A DNA stretch of 64,000 bases. Origin: a virus. The notes below the pieces were generated by a model. The model did not search any database. It was not told the DNA's origin and was given only the letters and a program-made list of their open reading frames with translations. Location of the stretch: positions 24,602-88,601 of IMG/VR virus record IMGVR_UViG_3300042691_012890. One strand, 5' to 3'. Position 1 is the first letter of the stretch, and each line of letters begins with the position of its first letter. The position numbers were made by a program, and so were the translations under genes. Positions 54,180 through 62,955 of the stretch are shown here, one piece after another.

Positions 54180-54638
54180 TTACCAAGACGACTGATATTC
54201 AAAAGACCAATCTTCAGGAAGCGCAAGAGCATTATCAATAATCCTTATTGTTTTTTCAAGATCATCGAAATAATATTCTTCGTATTCAGTACCACCGAAG
54301 AAGAAACCACTCTGAGTTGGCAAGAGTTTATCCGCTAGAGATTTATCTTCCAAAACTTGTCGACAAAGATTCTTGAGTTCTTGCAATTTTTCTCTACTGA
54401 CATAATAAGATTTACAATCGTCTTCGCCTTCTTGAATGTTCTCAACAAACCATGCGTGAATTTGATTTGCCTTTCGCCAGTATCCAACTTCGGCTTTCGC
54501 CTCTTTAATCGGATTTTCTTCCGCCAAATAGGCTTTCAACTCAGGAAACGTCTTCAGCATTTCTTCTTTCTTTTGCTTGTCAGCATCCTTGTAATTCGAG
54601 AGATACCGAGTCGCATTCAAAAACATATCAAGACCCAT
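54180..54638 (-). CDS. Conserved phage protein of the MGLDMxL type, 152 aa
   Basis: The start MGLDMFLNATRYLS at 54638 is chosen; relatives across phages also begin MGLDMYL. The C-terminus GFFFGGTEYEEYYFDDLEKT and a helical core with AEVGYWRKANQIHAWFVENI match. No function is known. It overlaps its upstream neighbour. Confidence 0.7.
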   Translation of the reverse strand: MGLDMFLNATRYLSNYKDADKQKKEEMLKTFPELKAYLAEENPIKEAKAEVGYWRKANQIHAWFVENIQEGEDDCKSYYVSREKLQELKNLCRQVLEDKSLADKLLPTQSGFFFGGTEYEEYYFDDLEKTIRIIDNALALPEDWSFEYQSSW

Positions 54639-54804
54639 GATGACGCTCCTCAACAGTTTGCATCCAATTCAACAAAAGATCTCTGGCTTCCTTTCGAGTC
54701 ACACCAAACTCTTCAACGATGTACGGTGCAGCACCAAACATATTTGTCGAACCAGAGTCACGAAGTTCATCCAAGAAATAATTAACCTGTTCTTGCTTAT
54801 TCAT
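54628..54804 (-). CDS. Conserved small phage protein, 58 aa
   Basis: MNKQEQVNYFLDELRDSGST then NMFGAAPYIVEEFGVTRKEA is a pattern I recall from T4-like and other phages. I take the ATG at 54804 because GGAGG lies five bases upstream. A VTRKEARDLLLNWM helix suggests a small DNA-binding or adaptor fold. Confidence 0.68.
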   Translation of the reverse strand: MNKQEQVNYFLDELRDSGSTNMFGAAPYIVEEFGVTRKEARDLLLNWMQTVEERHHGS

Positions 54805-54815
54805 ATCAGCCTCCA

Positions 54816-56219
54816 TTAGAACGGGATATCGTTAGCATCTTGCTCTGCTTCACGATCAAGAACAGCAATCAAAGTCTTGGCAGCGCGATCAATAATCTGA
54901 TCCATTGTCAAACCCTGATTTGCATGCTCTATAATATCAGCAGGAGTAAATGTTACTTGATTGGTCAGACCATTTTTGTAAACTTTCACAATCATATTAT
55001 CACTGTTCGGATCTCGACTGGTCTCAATCTTGGCTTCATCAGATACAACTGGGGCAACAGGAGCAGTTGCCTCAGCGTCAACCTTCGTGTACAAGTCCAA
55101 GAACGCATTCTTGGTGTCTGTATCGAATCGGTTCAAGCACATTTCGATTGCCTTCAGACGATTGCCGAAGATCGAGAATGCCTTGCTGATATGCACAAGA
55201 CGACGAGTCGAGATGACTTCATCAACCGCACCGTCAGCGAAGGACTTGCGGATGACCTCAGCCCACGTGATCAATCGCTCGATGAACACCGCATCGGTCA
55301 GACCCAACTCAGCAAAATTCTTTTCAAGAATCTTGCGCTCAGTCGCAGCAGGAGGATACTCTTGCTCAACCGTCACAGCGAAACGCTCAAGGAATGCTTC
55401 GTTCAGCAGATTGGTGCCGATGAATCGACCATCATCGCTGCCCTTACCCTTGGTGTTTGCCGTAGCGATAACGGTAAAGCCAGCAGCAGGGTGGACAACC
55501 TCACCAGTCTTCTTGTCGAAGTATGGCTTGCCTTCGAGAATCGGCTGAAGGCAGAGGATGTCTTCGGTGCCGAGATCGCATTCATCAAGAAGAAGAACAG
55601 CACCACGACGCATTGCGGTGATCACAGGACCTTCGCGGCGAACGGTACTGCCGTCAATCAACTCATAAGAACCAATAAGATCGGACTCATCGGTGCGCTT
55701 GGTGATGTTGACGCGAATCATTTCACGACCGAGCGAGGCGCAGACCTGTTCAATCATCATGGTCTTACCGTTACCAGACAGACCAGTGATGTAGATCGGA
55801 TAGAAAATCCGCGACTTGATGATGCTCTTCAGATCGTTGAAGAAGCCGAACGGTACATAGGTCTTGTTCTTCTCAGGAACAAAAGACTCAGTGACGTTCT
55901 CTGCTCGGCGCGAAGCAAGTTGAACAACCTGCGCAACCATCGCGGGAGCAGAAGCAGGAACTTCGCCACGAACAACTACAGGGGCAGCGGTCGCAGATTT
56001 AACACTCTTCGGTACGATGTTGAACGTATTGCGCGCAACCTTACGCTCGCGAAGAATGAAGTATGGAAAATTCTCCACACCGTTCTTCTTGTCATCGCAG
56101 TAGGAATTGAGTTCCTTCAGCGTAATTGTTTCTGTGTTGAAATGCGCCTGAATCTTCTCAAGAAAATTCATCTGCGAATCAATACTACTATAGAACGACT
56201 TTCTCACATTAAACTCCAT
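54816..56219 (-). CDS. CobS/MoxR-like AAA+ ATPase, 467 aa
   Basis: Walker A is GLSGNGKT (146-153), Walker B LLLDECD (209-215), and VIATANTKGKGSDDGR is sensor 1. NEAFLERFAVTVEQEYPP and STRRLVHISKAFSIFGNRLK fit CobS. CobS is the AAA part of cobaltochelatase and of MoxR-type chaperones. T4-like cyanophages also carry a CobS-like gene. The adjacent VWA gene supplies the partner. N-terminal residues 1-110 form a separate linker domain. Confidence 0.85.
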   Translation of the reverse strand: MEFNVRKSFYSSIDSQMNFLEKIQAHFNTETITLKELNSYCDDKKNGVENFPYFILRERKVARNTFNIVPKSVKSATAAPVVVRGEVPASAPAMVAQVVQLASRRAENVTESFVPEKNKTYVPFGFFNDLKSIIKSRIFYPIYITGLSGNGKTMMIEQVCASLGREMIRVNITKRTDESDLIGSYELIDGSTVRREGPVITAMRRGAVLLLDECDLGTEDILCLQPILEGKPYFDKKTGEVVHPAAGFTVIATANTKGKGSDDGRFIGTNLLNEAFLERFAVTVEQEYPPAATERKILEKNFAELGLTDAVFIERLITWAEVIRKSFADGAVDEVISTRRLVHISKAFSIFGNRLKAIEMCLNRFDTDTKNAFLDLYTKVDAEATAPVAPVVSDEAKIETSRDPNSDNMIVKVYKNGLTNQVTFTPADIIEHANQGLTMDQIIDRAAKTLIAVLDREAEQDANDIPF

Positions 56220-56236
56220 TCGTTTACCATATACAT

Positions 56237-56265
56237 ATTATCGCCTAAACTATAGAAAATATCAA
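56237..56265 (-). promoter_or_regulatory. Sigma70-type promoter in repeat cassette copy 3
   Basis: TTGATA (56260-56265), 17-base spacer, GATAAT (56237-56242) on the minus strand. Like copies 1, 2 and 4 it follows the repeat; it would drive the CobS-like AAA gene. Confidence 0.65.
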
Positions 56266-56267
56266 CC

Positions 56268-56303
56268 ATAAAAACTCTAATAGAATCAATAACTTACGCA
56301 ACC
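56268..56303 (-). repeat. Promoter-cassette repeat, copy 3
   Basis: GGTTGCGTAAGTTATTGATT then CTATTAGAGTTTTTA on the minus strand. The TAA is the stop of the VWA gene, and the repeat forms most of the gap before the AAA gene promoter. Confidence 0.88.
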
Positions 56304-58609
56304 GCCAATTCTTCAGCCAACTTAGTTAAAAGTAGGCGATTGGTGCGTTTGCTGGTCAGCGTATTCGAGAACACCTTCGCCATCTTACTCTTGTTCATTT
56401 CTTGAGTAATTTGAAGAGCCTCATCCTTCACGTTATCAGAAGGCAGACCGACATAGAAATACTTTTCATAACCAAGAGTTGCGCAAGAGAAGAAGTTGTT
56501 TTCGCGAATCGACTTCTTGGCAGTTTCAATTTCTTGAAAGGAACCATTCGGCAAATAGTCACGAACTGCTCGACTCAACTCTTTGCGATGCATAATGTAG
56601 AAACCGATATGCTTACAGCCAGTGACGTCGGCGACCAACTGCGTCAGCCGAGTCTGCATTTCTTGGGCAGGGTATCGAGTTTCAAACTTGATCTTCTTCT
56701 GCGTTTTCTTATCTACAATGTAGACAACCGCATCAGAAATATCACTGCGGAGAAAACCGTGATTCGATTCGATCTCCGAATTTTGCGGAAAGCGAACACG
56801 ATCCTGATTGCCCATACCATCAGTCAGATAGACGACGTTACAAACTTCAAGTTGATGCAACTTTTGAAACTTGGTGATTATTTCACGTGAAGCCAAAAGT
56901 GTTTCAGAGAACGGAGTGCCGTGCAAACCGAAACCAGAATCCATCCAATTATCAAAGTCACCATCTTTAGGAGCAGAAAAGTAACTGGTACGACGAGCAG
57001 GATATTCAGCAGCAACAACGCAAAGCATATTGAAAGCCTTGCGATACTGCAGCGGAGGCAGCGAGGTGCCGATCAGATGCTTCAGATGAAACCAATCTTC
57101 GCTAACATACATTTCATTCTTTCTGTCTGATGCGAAAGACTTCATTGACTTCATTTCGCGCAATTTATTGTTGTTATAATAATCATCGCTGAAACCATAT
57201 GCCTCGAAAGGAACCTTGGCAAGTTTACAGAATGACGCAAGAATCAACAATTGATCAATCGTGTTGCGAAGAAGATCGCACATCGAACCAGACATGTCAA
57301 CAAACAGAATATAACCGTGATTTTTGCCCTTCGGCACAACGGTGATTTTGCGGAAAAGATCATTGCTGAACTTGTACTTGTGCAGCACGTTCATGTTCAA
57401 CTCACCAGTCCGAGCAGTCTGAGCACGAGCATACTGACTGGCAACCTTGCGCATCTCGAATTCCTTCAAGATATGCATGATAACCTTCTTGTTTTCAGCA
57501 TTAAAACGACGCACAGACTTCTGTACAACGGTCTCATAAGAAACCTTGGCGCGACCGTATGGCTTGTGCGGCTCAGCAATCTGTTTCTTGAAGTATTGTT
57601 CAAGATCATTCACCACTTCAGTATTCGGAAGGATGATACGGTCAAGGTCAGCATCAGGCAAGTTGTACATGAAGACTTTGCCAGAAGCATTCACCAATTC
57701 TTGCTCGCGCTGACGGAAGATGCGGTCAGTGACTGACTGCGGCTCATCGTCATTTTCATCTTCTGAATCGCCAGCACCGCCAGCATAACTGCCGTCAGCC
57801 TCAGTTTCTTCGTCTGACTCTTCATCATCAGAAGAATCAGCGTCGGAATCATCTGAATCATCGCCGCGTGATTCACCGTCAAGACCCGACTCGGCATCTT
57901 CTGAATCTTCATCAGTTTCTTCGCTGTCGTCAGAATCATCAAGATCATCAAGATCATCATCTTCTTCTGAATCCATGTCACCAGAATCTTGGGACATTTG
58001 CTCAGAAAAAGCATCGCTCAAGTCTTGCGAATTTTGAACCTTCTCAGGCTCATTTTCTTTGACGTATTCGTAAACACGCTTCGCAATTTCAACAACTTGA
58101 TCCCAGGTCTCAGCGTTCTCAACGTCACGCACGATATCGCGCTCAGCGTCATTGAAAGTAACAACAACGTGCGCGCCCATCTTGAACCGCAGATTGATAC
58201 GGTCAATCAGATTGAGTTTGTTGAGGTCACCGAGTTTCTTGACGCCGAAGAAATCGCGATCATATAATGATGCGTAAGCATTGGCGAAGGACTTGGAAAG
58301 TCCAGGGAACTTGCGCTTGATGAGTTTCTCGATGCGAGCATCTTCGACAACGTTCAAGAAGTCTTTGAACTTCTTGCTGGTCGTGGAAACTTCATTATGC
58401 CAACCTTCGGCTGGCGTATACAGAGCATGACCGACTTCATGACCCGTCAGAAGATCATAAAGGTTGCCGTCCATTTCCTTCCACACAGGAAGAACCATGG
58501 TTCGACTCTTAAGATCGAAGTATGCGGTCTTGACGCTTTGGTGCGAGACCGTAATATTTTCCGTCGCGAGCAATTTCGCGAGGATCGATTTAGATTCTTG
58601 TATTGCCAT
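56294..58609 (-). CDS. CobT-like VWA protein with metallopeptidase motif, 771 aa
   Basis: Residues 57-61 are HEVGH, the zinc-binding motif HExxH, and NVVEDARIEK (86-95) supplies a third acidic ligand as in small zincins. Residues 208-290 are a long Asp/Glu/Ser linker. HGYILFVDMSGSM (431-443) gives the MIDAS DxSxS of a VWA domain, which runs to about residue 640. This domain order and acidic linker match CobT. CobT has no HExxH in its usual description, so the N-terminal peptidase motif is notable. It pairs with the AAA gene downstream. Confidence 0.82.
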   Translation of the reverse strand: MAIQESKSILAKLLATENITVSHQSVKTAYFDLKSRTMVLPVWKEMDGNLYDLLTGHEVGHALYTPAEGWHNEVSTTSKKFKDFLNVVEDARIEKLIKRKFPGLSKSFANAYASLYDRDFFGVKKLGDLNKLNLIDRINLRFKMGAHVVVTFNDAERDIVRDVENAETWDQVVEIAKRVYEYVKENEPEKVQNSQDLSDAFSEQMSQDSGDMDSEEDDDLDDLDDSDDSEETDEDSEDAESGLDGESRGDDSDDSDADSSDDEESDEETEADGSYAGGAGDSEDENDDEPQSVTDRIFRQREQELVNASGKVFMYNLPDADLDRIILPNTEVVNDLEQYFKKQIAEPHKPYGRAKVSYETVVQKSVRRFNAENKKVIMHILKEFEMRKVASQYARAQTARTGELNMNVLHKYKFSNDLFRKITVVPKGKNHGYILFVDMSGSMCDLLRNTIDQLLILASFCKLAKVPFEAYGFSDDYYNNNKLREMKSMKSFASDRKNEMYVSEDWFHLKHLIGTSLPPLQYRKAFNMLCVVAAEYPARRTSYFSAPKDGDFDNWMDSGFGLHGTPFSETLLASREIITKFQKLHQLEVCNVVYLTDGMGNQDRVRFPQNSEIESNHGFLRSDISDAVVYIVDKKTQKKIKFETRYPAQEMQTRLTQLVADVTGCKHIGFYIMHRKELSRAVRDYLPNGSFQEIETAKKSIRENNFFSCATLGYEKYFYVGLPSDNVKDEALQITQEMNKSKMAKVFSNTLTSKRTNRLLLTKLAEELAVA

Positions 58610-58635
58610 TTCTTTACCTCAAGCCTTATAGCGCA

Positions 58636-58664
58636 ATTATGGGCTATTTTTCGCTAAAAGTAAA
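58636..58664 (-). promoter_or_regulatory. Sigma70-type promoter in repeat cassette copy 4
   Basis: TTTACT (58659-58664), 17-base spacer, CATAAT (58636-58641) on the minus strand. It would drive the VWA gene, whose ATG has GAGGT six bases upstream. Confidence 0.6.
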
Positions 58665-58703
58665 GGGTAAAAACCCTAATAGAATCAATAACTTACGCAG
58701 CCG
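58660..58703 (-). repeat. Promoter-cassette repeat, copy 4
   Basis: Minus-strand GCTGCGTAAGTTATTGATTC followed by TATTAGGGTTTTTACC. TAA is the stop codon of peptide deformylase. This copy has AGGGTTTTTACCCT, a small hairpin not present in the others. Confidence 0.88.
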
Positions 58704-59256
58704 TTACTTTTGCTATCTTTTTTAGAGTCTTTTTTACCTTTCTCTTGGCTTGCTCTAGTTTAATTGGGCTGATGCGATCAGTGTATACGATTCCATCTAG
58801 GTGATCCAATTCATGCTGAACGCAAACAGAAGTCAATCCGCTGAACTCATGCTCAACAAATTCACCACCGATTGCTTGGAATCTTACTTTGACTGTGTTT
58901 GGTCTTTGCAATTTTAAGTATAGCCCAGGATAGGATAAGCACCCTTCACCGAATTCTGATTTATCCTCAGACTTTTCAACAATATAGGGGTTAAACATTA
59001 CCCATGCCTTATCACCCATGTTGATAACACAAACACGATCTTTTAATCCAACCTGATTAGCTGATAAACCCAATCCTTTATTTTTCTCTAAAGTTTCGGT
59101 CAGAGAATATGCAATGTACTGCGCTTCTTTGTATGTTCTTGCGCTAAAATCAAATGGAGTGGTTGGCTGCCTCAAAATAGCATCATAAAAATCTACCAAC
59201 TTAAAAACTTCACATTCAATCAAGTCGCCTTTAATATATTTTAGTATTTTACTCAT
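58693..59256 (-). CDS. def: Peptide deformylase
   Basis: The three motifs are NKGLGLSANQVGLKD (motif I), FGEGCLSYPGLYL (motif II, EGCLS) and QHELDHLDGIVY (motif III, HExDH). The enzyme removes N-formyl groups from nascent proteins with iron or nickel. Marine T4-like phages, notably cyanophages, often carry one. At 187 residues the size is normal. Confidence 0.92.
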   Translation of the reverse strand: MSKILKYIKGDLIECEVFKLVDFYDAILRQPTTPFDFSARTYKEAQYIAYSLTETLEKNKGLGLSANQVGLKDRVCVINMGDKAWVMFNPYIVEKSEDKSEFGEGCLSYPGLYLKLQRPNTVKVRFQAIGGEFVEHEFSGLTSVCVQHELDHLDGIVYTDRISPIKLEQAKRKVKKTLKKIAKVTAA

Positions 59257-59257
59257 A

Positions 59258-60967
59258 TCAATTCACCATCTGAGAAAAGTTTTTTACTTTTGCAAATTTA
59301 ACTACATGTTTGAATTTGTCGACCATTTGATCAGACTTATGAGAGATTACAAATATGTTCGTCCCATCAGCGAACATATTTATCAATTTCATAAATTCTT
59401 CAATACCATTTACGTCTAGTGAACCATCAAACACTTCATCGAAGATGAGAAGATTTGTATTGGCGCTGTTCTTTAGTTTGGCTACTGCTCGCCAAGTAAA
59501 CAACAACGCAAGGTCAATACGCTTCTTCTCACCCTCGCTGAAGTTTTCATAACTAAAATCATCGCGATGACGAGACTTGATGGACTCTTTGAACTCCTCA
59601 TCGATGGTGAAGTTGACAAAGAAGTCCATCGAAGCCAGGTACTTATTGACTAACTTGTTTATGATCGGTATGTACTGTTTGATAATTTTTGACTTGATTC
59701 CACCGTCTTTCAATAATTGTGCAACTATATCGTACTGTACTGTTTGTTCTGATACTGTTTTTCTTTTTTCGTTTTGCGCTTGTAGATCGTTCAGTAATGT
59801 TTTGCTTTGTGCTTTGAACGTGTCGCTCATTGCTGGCTTGCTTTCTATTTCTGTAATCTCATCTTCAAGTTTCTTAATGTACTTTCTAATTTGGCTACGA
59901 GAAGTATTAATGCGGACAAGTTCTTGTTCAAGATCTTTGAGTTGTTTTTGTGTTGCTTTGATGGTGTTGATTCGGTGTAAAACGGCATCGCTTTCTTCCT
60001 TCAGTTTGCTTAGACCTTCAGTCAGTTCTGTAATTTTACTATTGCACGTATGTACTTTTTCTTCTTTGTTGTTGATAGCCTGATCGCAGGTTGGACAAGT
60101 CGAATTTACAGAATAAAACTCGATGTCTTTTTCGAGTTTCTGAATATTCCCTTCGATCTTGGCTTCAAGGTTGTTTAACTTTTGAAATCGCTTCGTGTTT
60201 GTGTCTTCATCGGTTACTTGTTTGACTAGTTCATCGATTTGAAATTGAACAACTGCACCTTCTTCAACTAGAGCATCCCATGAATCGTAGTTTTGTTTTA
60301 CTTCTAGTTTCTTTGCGTCAATAAGTTCCTTTGTATTTTTCTTCAGTTCTTCTAAGTGCTTCTTGTGTAGTTCGATTTTATCTTTAGTGTTGTCGATCTG
60401 TATTTTGAGTTGCGCGCTTTCATCCTTTAGTGTGTGTAGTTTGCTCTTTACAATCACATTCATGGCAGAGAAGATCTGAATGTCGAGCAAGTCTTCAATG
60501 ACAGCGCGACGATCCGACGCTGACAACTGCATGAATGGAGTAAAGTTTGTCGATCCTAGGATAACGATTTGCGTGAATGATTTGTAGTTCATCTTGAGAA
60601 TTGTTTTCTCGAGGAACTCTTGATAGTCTTTGGACTTTGCGTCTTGGTTTACTAGCGTTGCGTCTTGATAGATTTCAAATACGTTTGGTTTGATTCCACG
60701 AACTATTCTATATTCTTTTTTACCAATAGAAAACTCAACCTCAACTACGCAATCTTTTTCGTTGATAGAATTGACTAGTTGCGGCTTATTGATGTTACGG
60801 AATGGCTTGCCGAACAATGAGAATGTGATAGCGTCTAGGAAAGTAGATTTCCCAGCGCCATTCTCACCAACAATCAACGTCGTTGGATTCTCATTCAGAT
60901 TGATTTCTGTAAATACATTTCCTGTTGATAGGAAATTTTTGTATCTAACAGTCTTGAATAGGATCAC
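59258..60967 (-). CDS. 46: Recombination endonuclease subunit gp46 (Rad50/SbcC-like)
   Basis: Walker A GENGAGKSTFLDA near residue 36, a long coiled coil with zinc hook CPTCDQ near residue 287, signature FSEGEKKRIDLALLF and Walker B LLIFDEVFDGSLDV. It forms a complex with gp47 to resect DNA ends for recombination-dependent replication. Length 569 (T4 gp46 has 560). It starts within the gp47 end. Confidence 0.95.
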   Translation of the reverse strand: MILFKTVRYKNFLSTGNVFTEINLNENPTTLIVGENGAGKSTFLDAITFSLFGKPFRNINKPQLVNSINEKDCVVEVEFSIGKKEYRIVRGIKPNVFEIYQDATLVNQDAKSKDYQEFLEKTILKMNYKSFTQIVILGSTNFTPFMQLSASDRRAVIEDLLDIQIFSAMNVIVKSKLHTLKDESAQLKIQIDNTKDKIELHKKHLEELKKNTKELIDAKKLEVKQNYDSWDALVEEGAVVQFQIDELVKQVTDEDTNTKRFQKLNNLEAKIEGNIQKLEKDIEFYSVNSTCPTCDQAINNKEEKVHTCNSKITELTEGLSKLKEESDAVLHRINTIKATQKQLKDLEQELVRINTSRSQIRKYIKKLEDEITEIESKPAMSDTFKAQSKTLLNDLQAQNEKRKTVSEQTVQYDIVAQLLKDGGIKSKIIKQYIPIINKLVNKYLASMDFFVNFTIDEEFKESIKSRHRDDFSYENFSEGEKKRIDLALLFTWRAVAKLKNSANTNLLIFDEVFDGSLDVNGIEEFMKLINMFADGTNIFVISHKSDQMVDKFKHVVKFAKVKNFSQMVN

Positions 60968-62019
60968 GCTGACTCCATAGCCATTGCTTCATTGTACACT
61001 TCGCGCAACACATTTTTTATCTTATCTGATTCTACTGGTAAAGTCAAGCCATCAACATACTTATTTAGAATTGTAATTGTATCTTCAGCCTGATCAATGT
61101 CAACATCAACGTTGTTAGTAATCTCAGAGAAGTCTTCAACTACTGATACTTCTATTGGTGTTACTTTTGTAATCTGATCAATCAGCGTATCAAATAAAAA
61201 TGTATTAGTTCTTTTTTCAATTACAATTTTCAAATATTTGTTAGCAAGGTAAGAGTAATCCGTTTCTATAATATCATTGTAGAATAGTTTGTCATCGTTA
61301 TAGTTTATCTTGTAGAACATCTTCTCAGGGTTAGGTATGAACGTCAACTCGCGAGTTTCAGTATCAAGAATATGAAAGCCACGTTCATCATTGTAATCAG
61401 CCCAAGTATGTTCTGATGGAGTTCCAACGTATACAATACTTCCGTTAGTGCTCTTGTGATGAAAATGACCTGATAGAACTAGATCATACTTGCTGAGTGC
61501 GCTTGCGTCCATACCCTCATGACAGATATTGCCGCGATCCATTTCGAAGCCAGCAAGTTCAAAGTGACCAAAACACACTTCGTTTGTACTGCGCTTGATG
61601 AAGTCCATGATCTCCAATTCGTTGTCTTTGCAGATCCAAGGAATCACGTCTACGCTCTGCCATTGAGTTGGCTTATCGTACAAAAACACATGGTCTTTGT
61701 AATCGCGCAAAAGAAGATCAGGCGAGTTTACCTCAAGAGTGTTCTTGAAGAAAATGTCATGATTGCCAAGCAATACATGACACTGTATATCGTGTTTGAC
61801 TAACTGATCAAAAAAGTAACGACGGCAAAGAGCAAGAGACTGAAAAGAGATATACTTCCGACGATCAAATAAGTCACCCAACTGAAAGATGGTGGTAATT
61901 CCATTTTGCACCAAATAAGGGAAAAAAGTTTCCAAATAAAATTTACGATAATGATTGTGAAAGGCAATTGAATCTCCTCTCACACCGAAGTGACAATCAC
62001 CCAGAATTGCTATTTTCAT
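60964..62019 (-). CDS. 47: Recombination endonuclease gp47 (Mre11/SbcD-like)
   Basis: The phosphoesterase motifs are IAILGDCHFGVRGDS, FQLGDLFDRR, VLLGNHDIFFKN and LVLSGHFHHKST, all present. It is a metal-dependent nuclease that works with gp46. Length 351 (T4 gp47 has 339). The first 23 bases overlap the gp55 end in another frame, and MKIAILGDCH is the obvious start. Confidence 0.94.
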   Translation of the reverse strand: MKIAILGDCHFGVRGDSIAFHNHYRKFYLETFFPYLVQNGITTIFQLGDLFDRRKYISFQSLALCRRYFFDQLVKHDIQCHVLLGNHDIFFKNTLEVNSPDLLLRDYKDHVFLYDKPTQWQSVDVIPWICKDNELEIMDFIKRSTNEVCFGHFELAGFEMDRGNICHEGMDASALSKYDLVLSGHFHHKSTNGSIVYVGTPSEHTWADYNDERGFHILDTETRELTFIPNPEKMFYKINYNDDKLFYNDIIETDYSYLANKYLKIVIEKRTNTFLFDTLIDQITKVTPIEVSVVEDFSEITNNVDVDIDQAEDTITILNKYVDGLTLPVESDKIKNVLREVYNEAMAMESA

Positions 62020-62536
62020 CTACAAATTTCTCCAAACCTGCTTTCTTGGCTTTCTTCTCTTTTCTTGCGTTCTCATAGTTTACAATGAACTCAGAGATGT
62101 TTTCATACAATTCAAATTGTCTGAATGTACCATCCTCGTTTTCATTCAACTCAAACTCATCAAGAGTTCCTGCCGTTTCAGTAGCCTTGTACTTGACATA
62201 CAACTGCTTCTTTTCTTTCTGAATGCGACGTAAGAATGCATAATACGTTATTTGAGTGAAATAGGCAAATGGATTGCTAGATTTACTCGGGTCAAAATTG
62301 TCAACGTACATCACGCAGTTCTCGATTGCGTCAGCAACCATTTCATCACGGAAAGTATATGACAGGAAGTTTGGTTTGTGTGAAAGATTCTCAGCAATTT
62401 TCATGAAGCACTCACCGACGTATCGCGGGATTTGCGGTTTCGGTGCACCACTTCTCTTTGCTTTGCGGATCGCTTGCCTATAAGCAATCATTTCCTTGAG
62501 AAAATCTTTGTTATTGATATAGTGATTCTTTGCCAT
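61997..62536 (-). CDS. 55: Late-transcription sigma factor gp55
   Basis: KPNFLSYTFRDEMVADAIEN then CVMYVDNFDPSKSSNPFAYF and TQITYYAFLRRIQKEKK are the sigma-region-2-like motifs of T4 gp55. It recognises TATAAATA/CTAAATA promoters with gp33 and gp45. Length 179 (T4 gp55 has 185). The expected clamp-binding C-terminus would be GLEKFVDENSNSG, less like STLEDLFG. Confidence 0.93.
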   Translation of the reverse strand: MAKNHYINNKDFLKEMIAYRQAIRKAKRSGAPKPQIPRYVGECFMKIAENLSHKPNFLSYTFRDEMVADAIENCVMYVDNFDPSKSSNPFAYFTQITYYAFLRRIQKEKKQLYVKYKATETAGTLDEFELNENEDGTFRQFELYENISEFIVNYENARKEKKAKKAGLEKFVDENSNSG

Positions 62537-62538
62537 AA

Positions 62539-62955
62539 TTAATGTACTGGTTTGTCCTTTTTGTTTGCCATTGCTTCAAGAATAGAAACGACCTTTGTCA
62601 CTTCTTCTTGCGTTTCTTCTTGCGTTTTCTTTGGCATAAGTGGGTTTCTGATTTTGCTTTCGTTATTGTAAAAGAAATCGCGAACGTATTCGTACTGCTC
62701 AATAAATTGTTCTTTGACTGGCGTCACGAACATGATATCAGCCAGAGGCAATTCTATTTCTCTAATCTCAATAACTGTTTGCGGGAGATATTCTTGCATG
62801 CATAGAATCTGTCGACCTTCTTCAAAAAAGGTTTCAACTTCAATTTTCAATGGAGTTTCAATTACTATGCATTCGTCTTTATACGTTACATATCCTATTA
62901 GATCTTCTGGTAAACTGCGAAGTCTAACAAACTTCAATTGTTTTTCTTCTGTCAT
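62539..62955 (-). CDS. LSm-like conserved phage protein, 138 aa
   Basis: KFVRLRSLPEDLIGYVTYKD then CIVIETPLKIEVE has a small-barrel strand pattern like Sm/LSm domains. An acidic, helical tail follows (RNPLMPKKTQEETQEEVTKV). Its place beside gp55 and uvsW is common among T4-like marine phages as I recall. It overlaps the uvsW stop by one base. Confidence 0.65.
   Translation of the reverse strand: MTEEKQLKFVRLRSLPEDLIGYVTYKDECIVIETPLKIEVETFFEEGRQILCMQEYLPQTVIEIREIELPLADIMFVTPVKEQFIEQYEYVRDFFYNNESKIRNPLMPKKTQEETQEEVTKVVSILEAMANKKDKPVH

Noticed and set aside
54840-56255. 471-codon plus-strand open frame opposite the AAA gene
   Set aside because: It is the antisense of the CobS-like gene, whose Walker motifs prove the minus frame. 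The plus frame has no recognisable domain, and no plus-strand gene is otherwise supported in the window.
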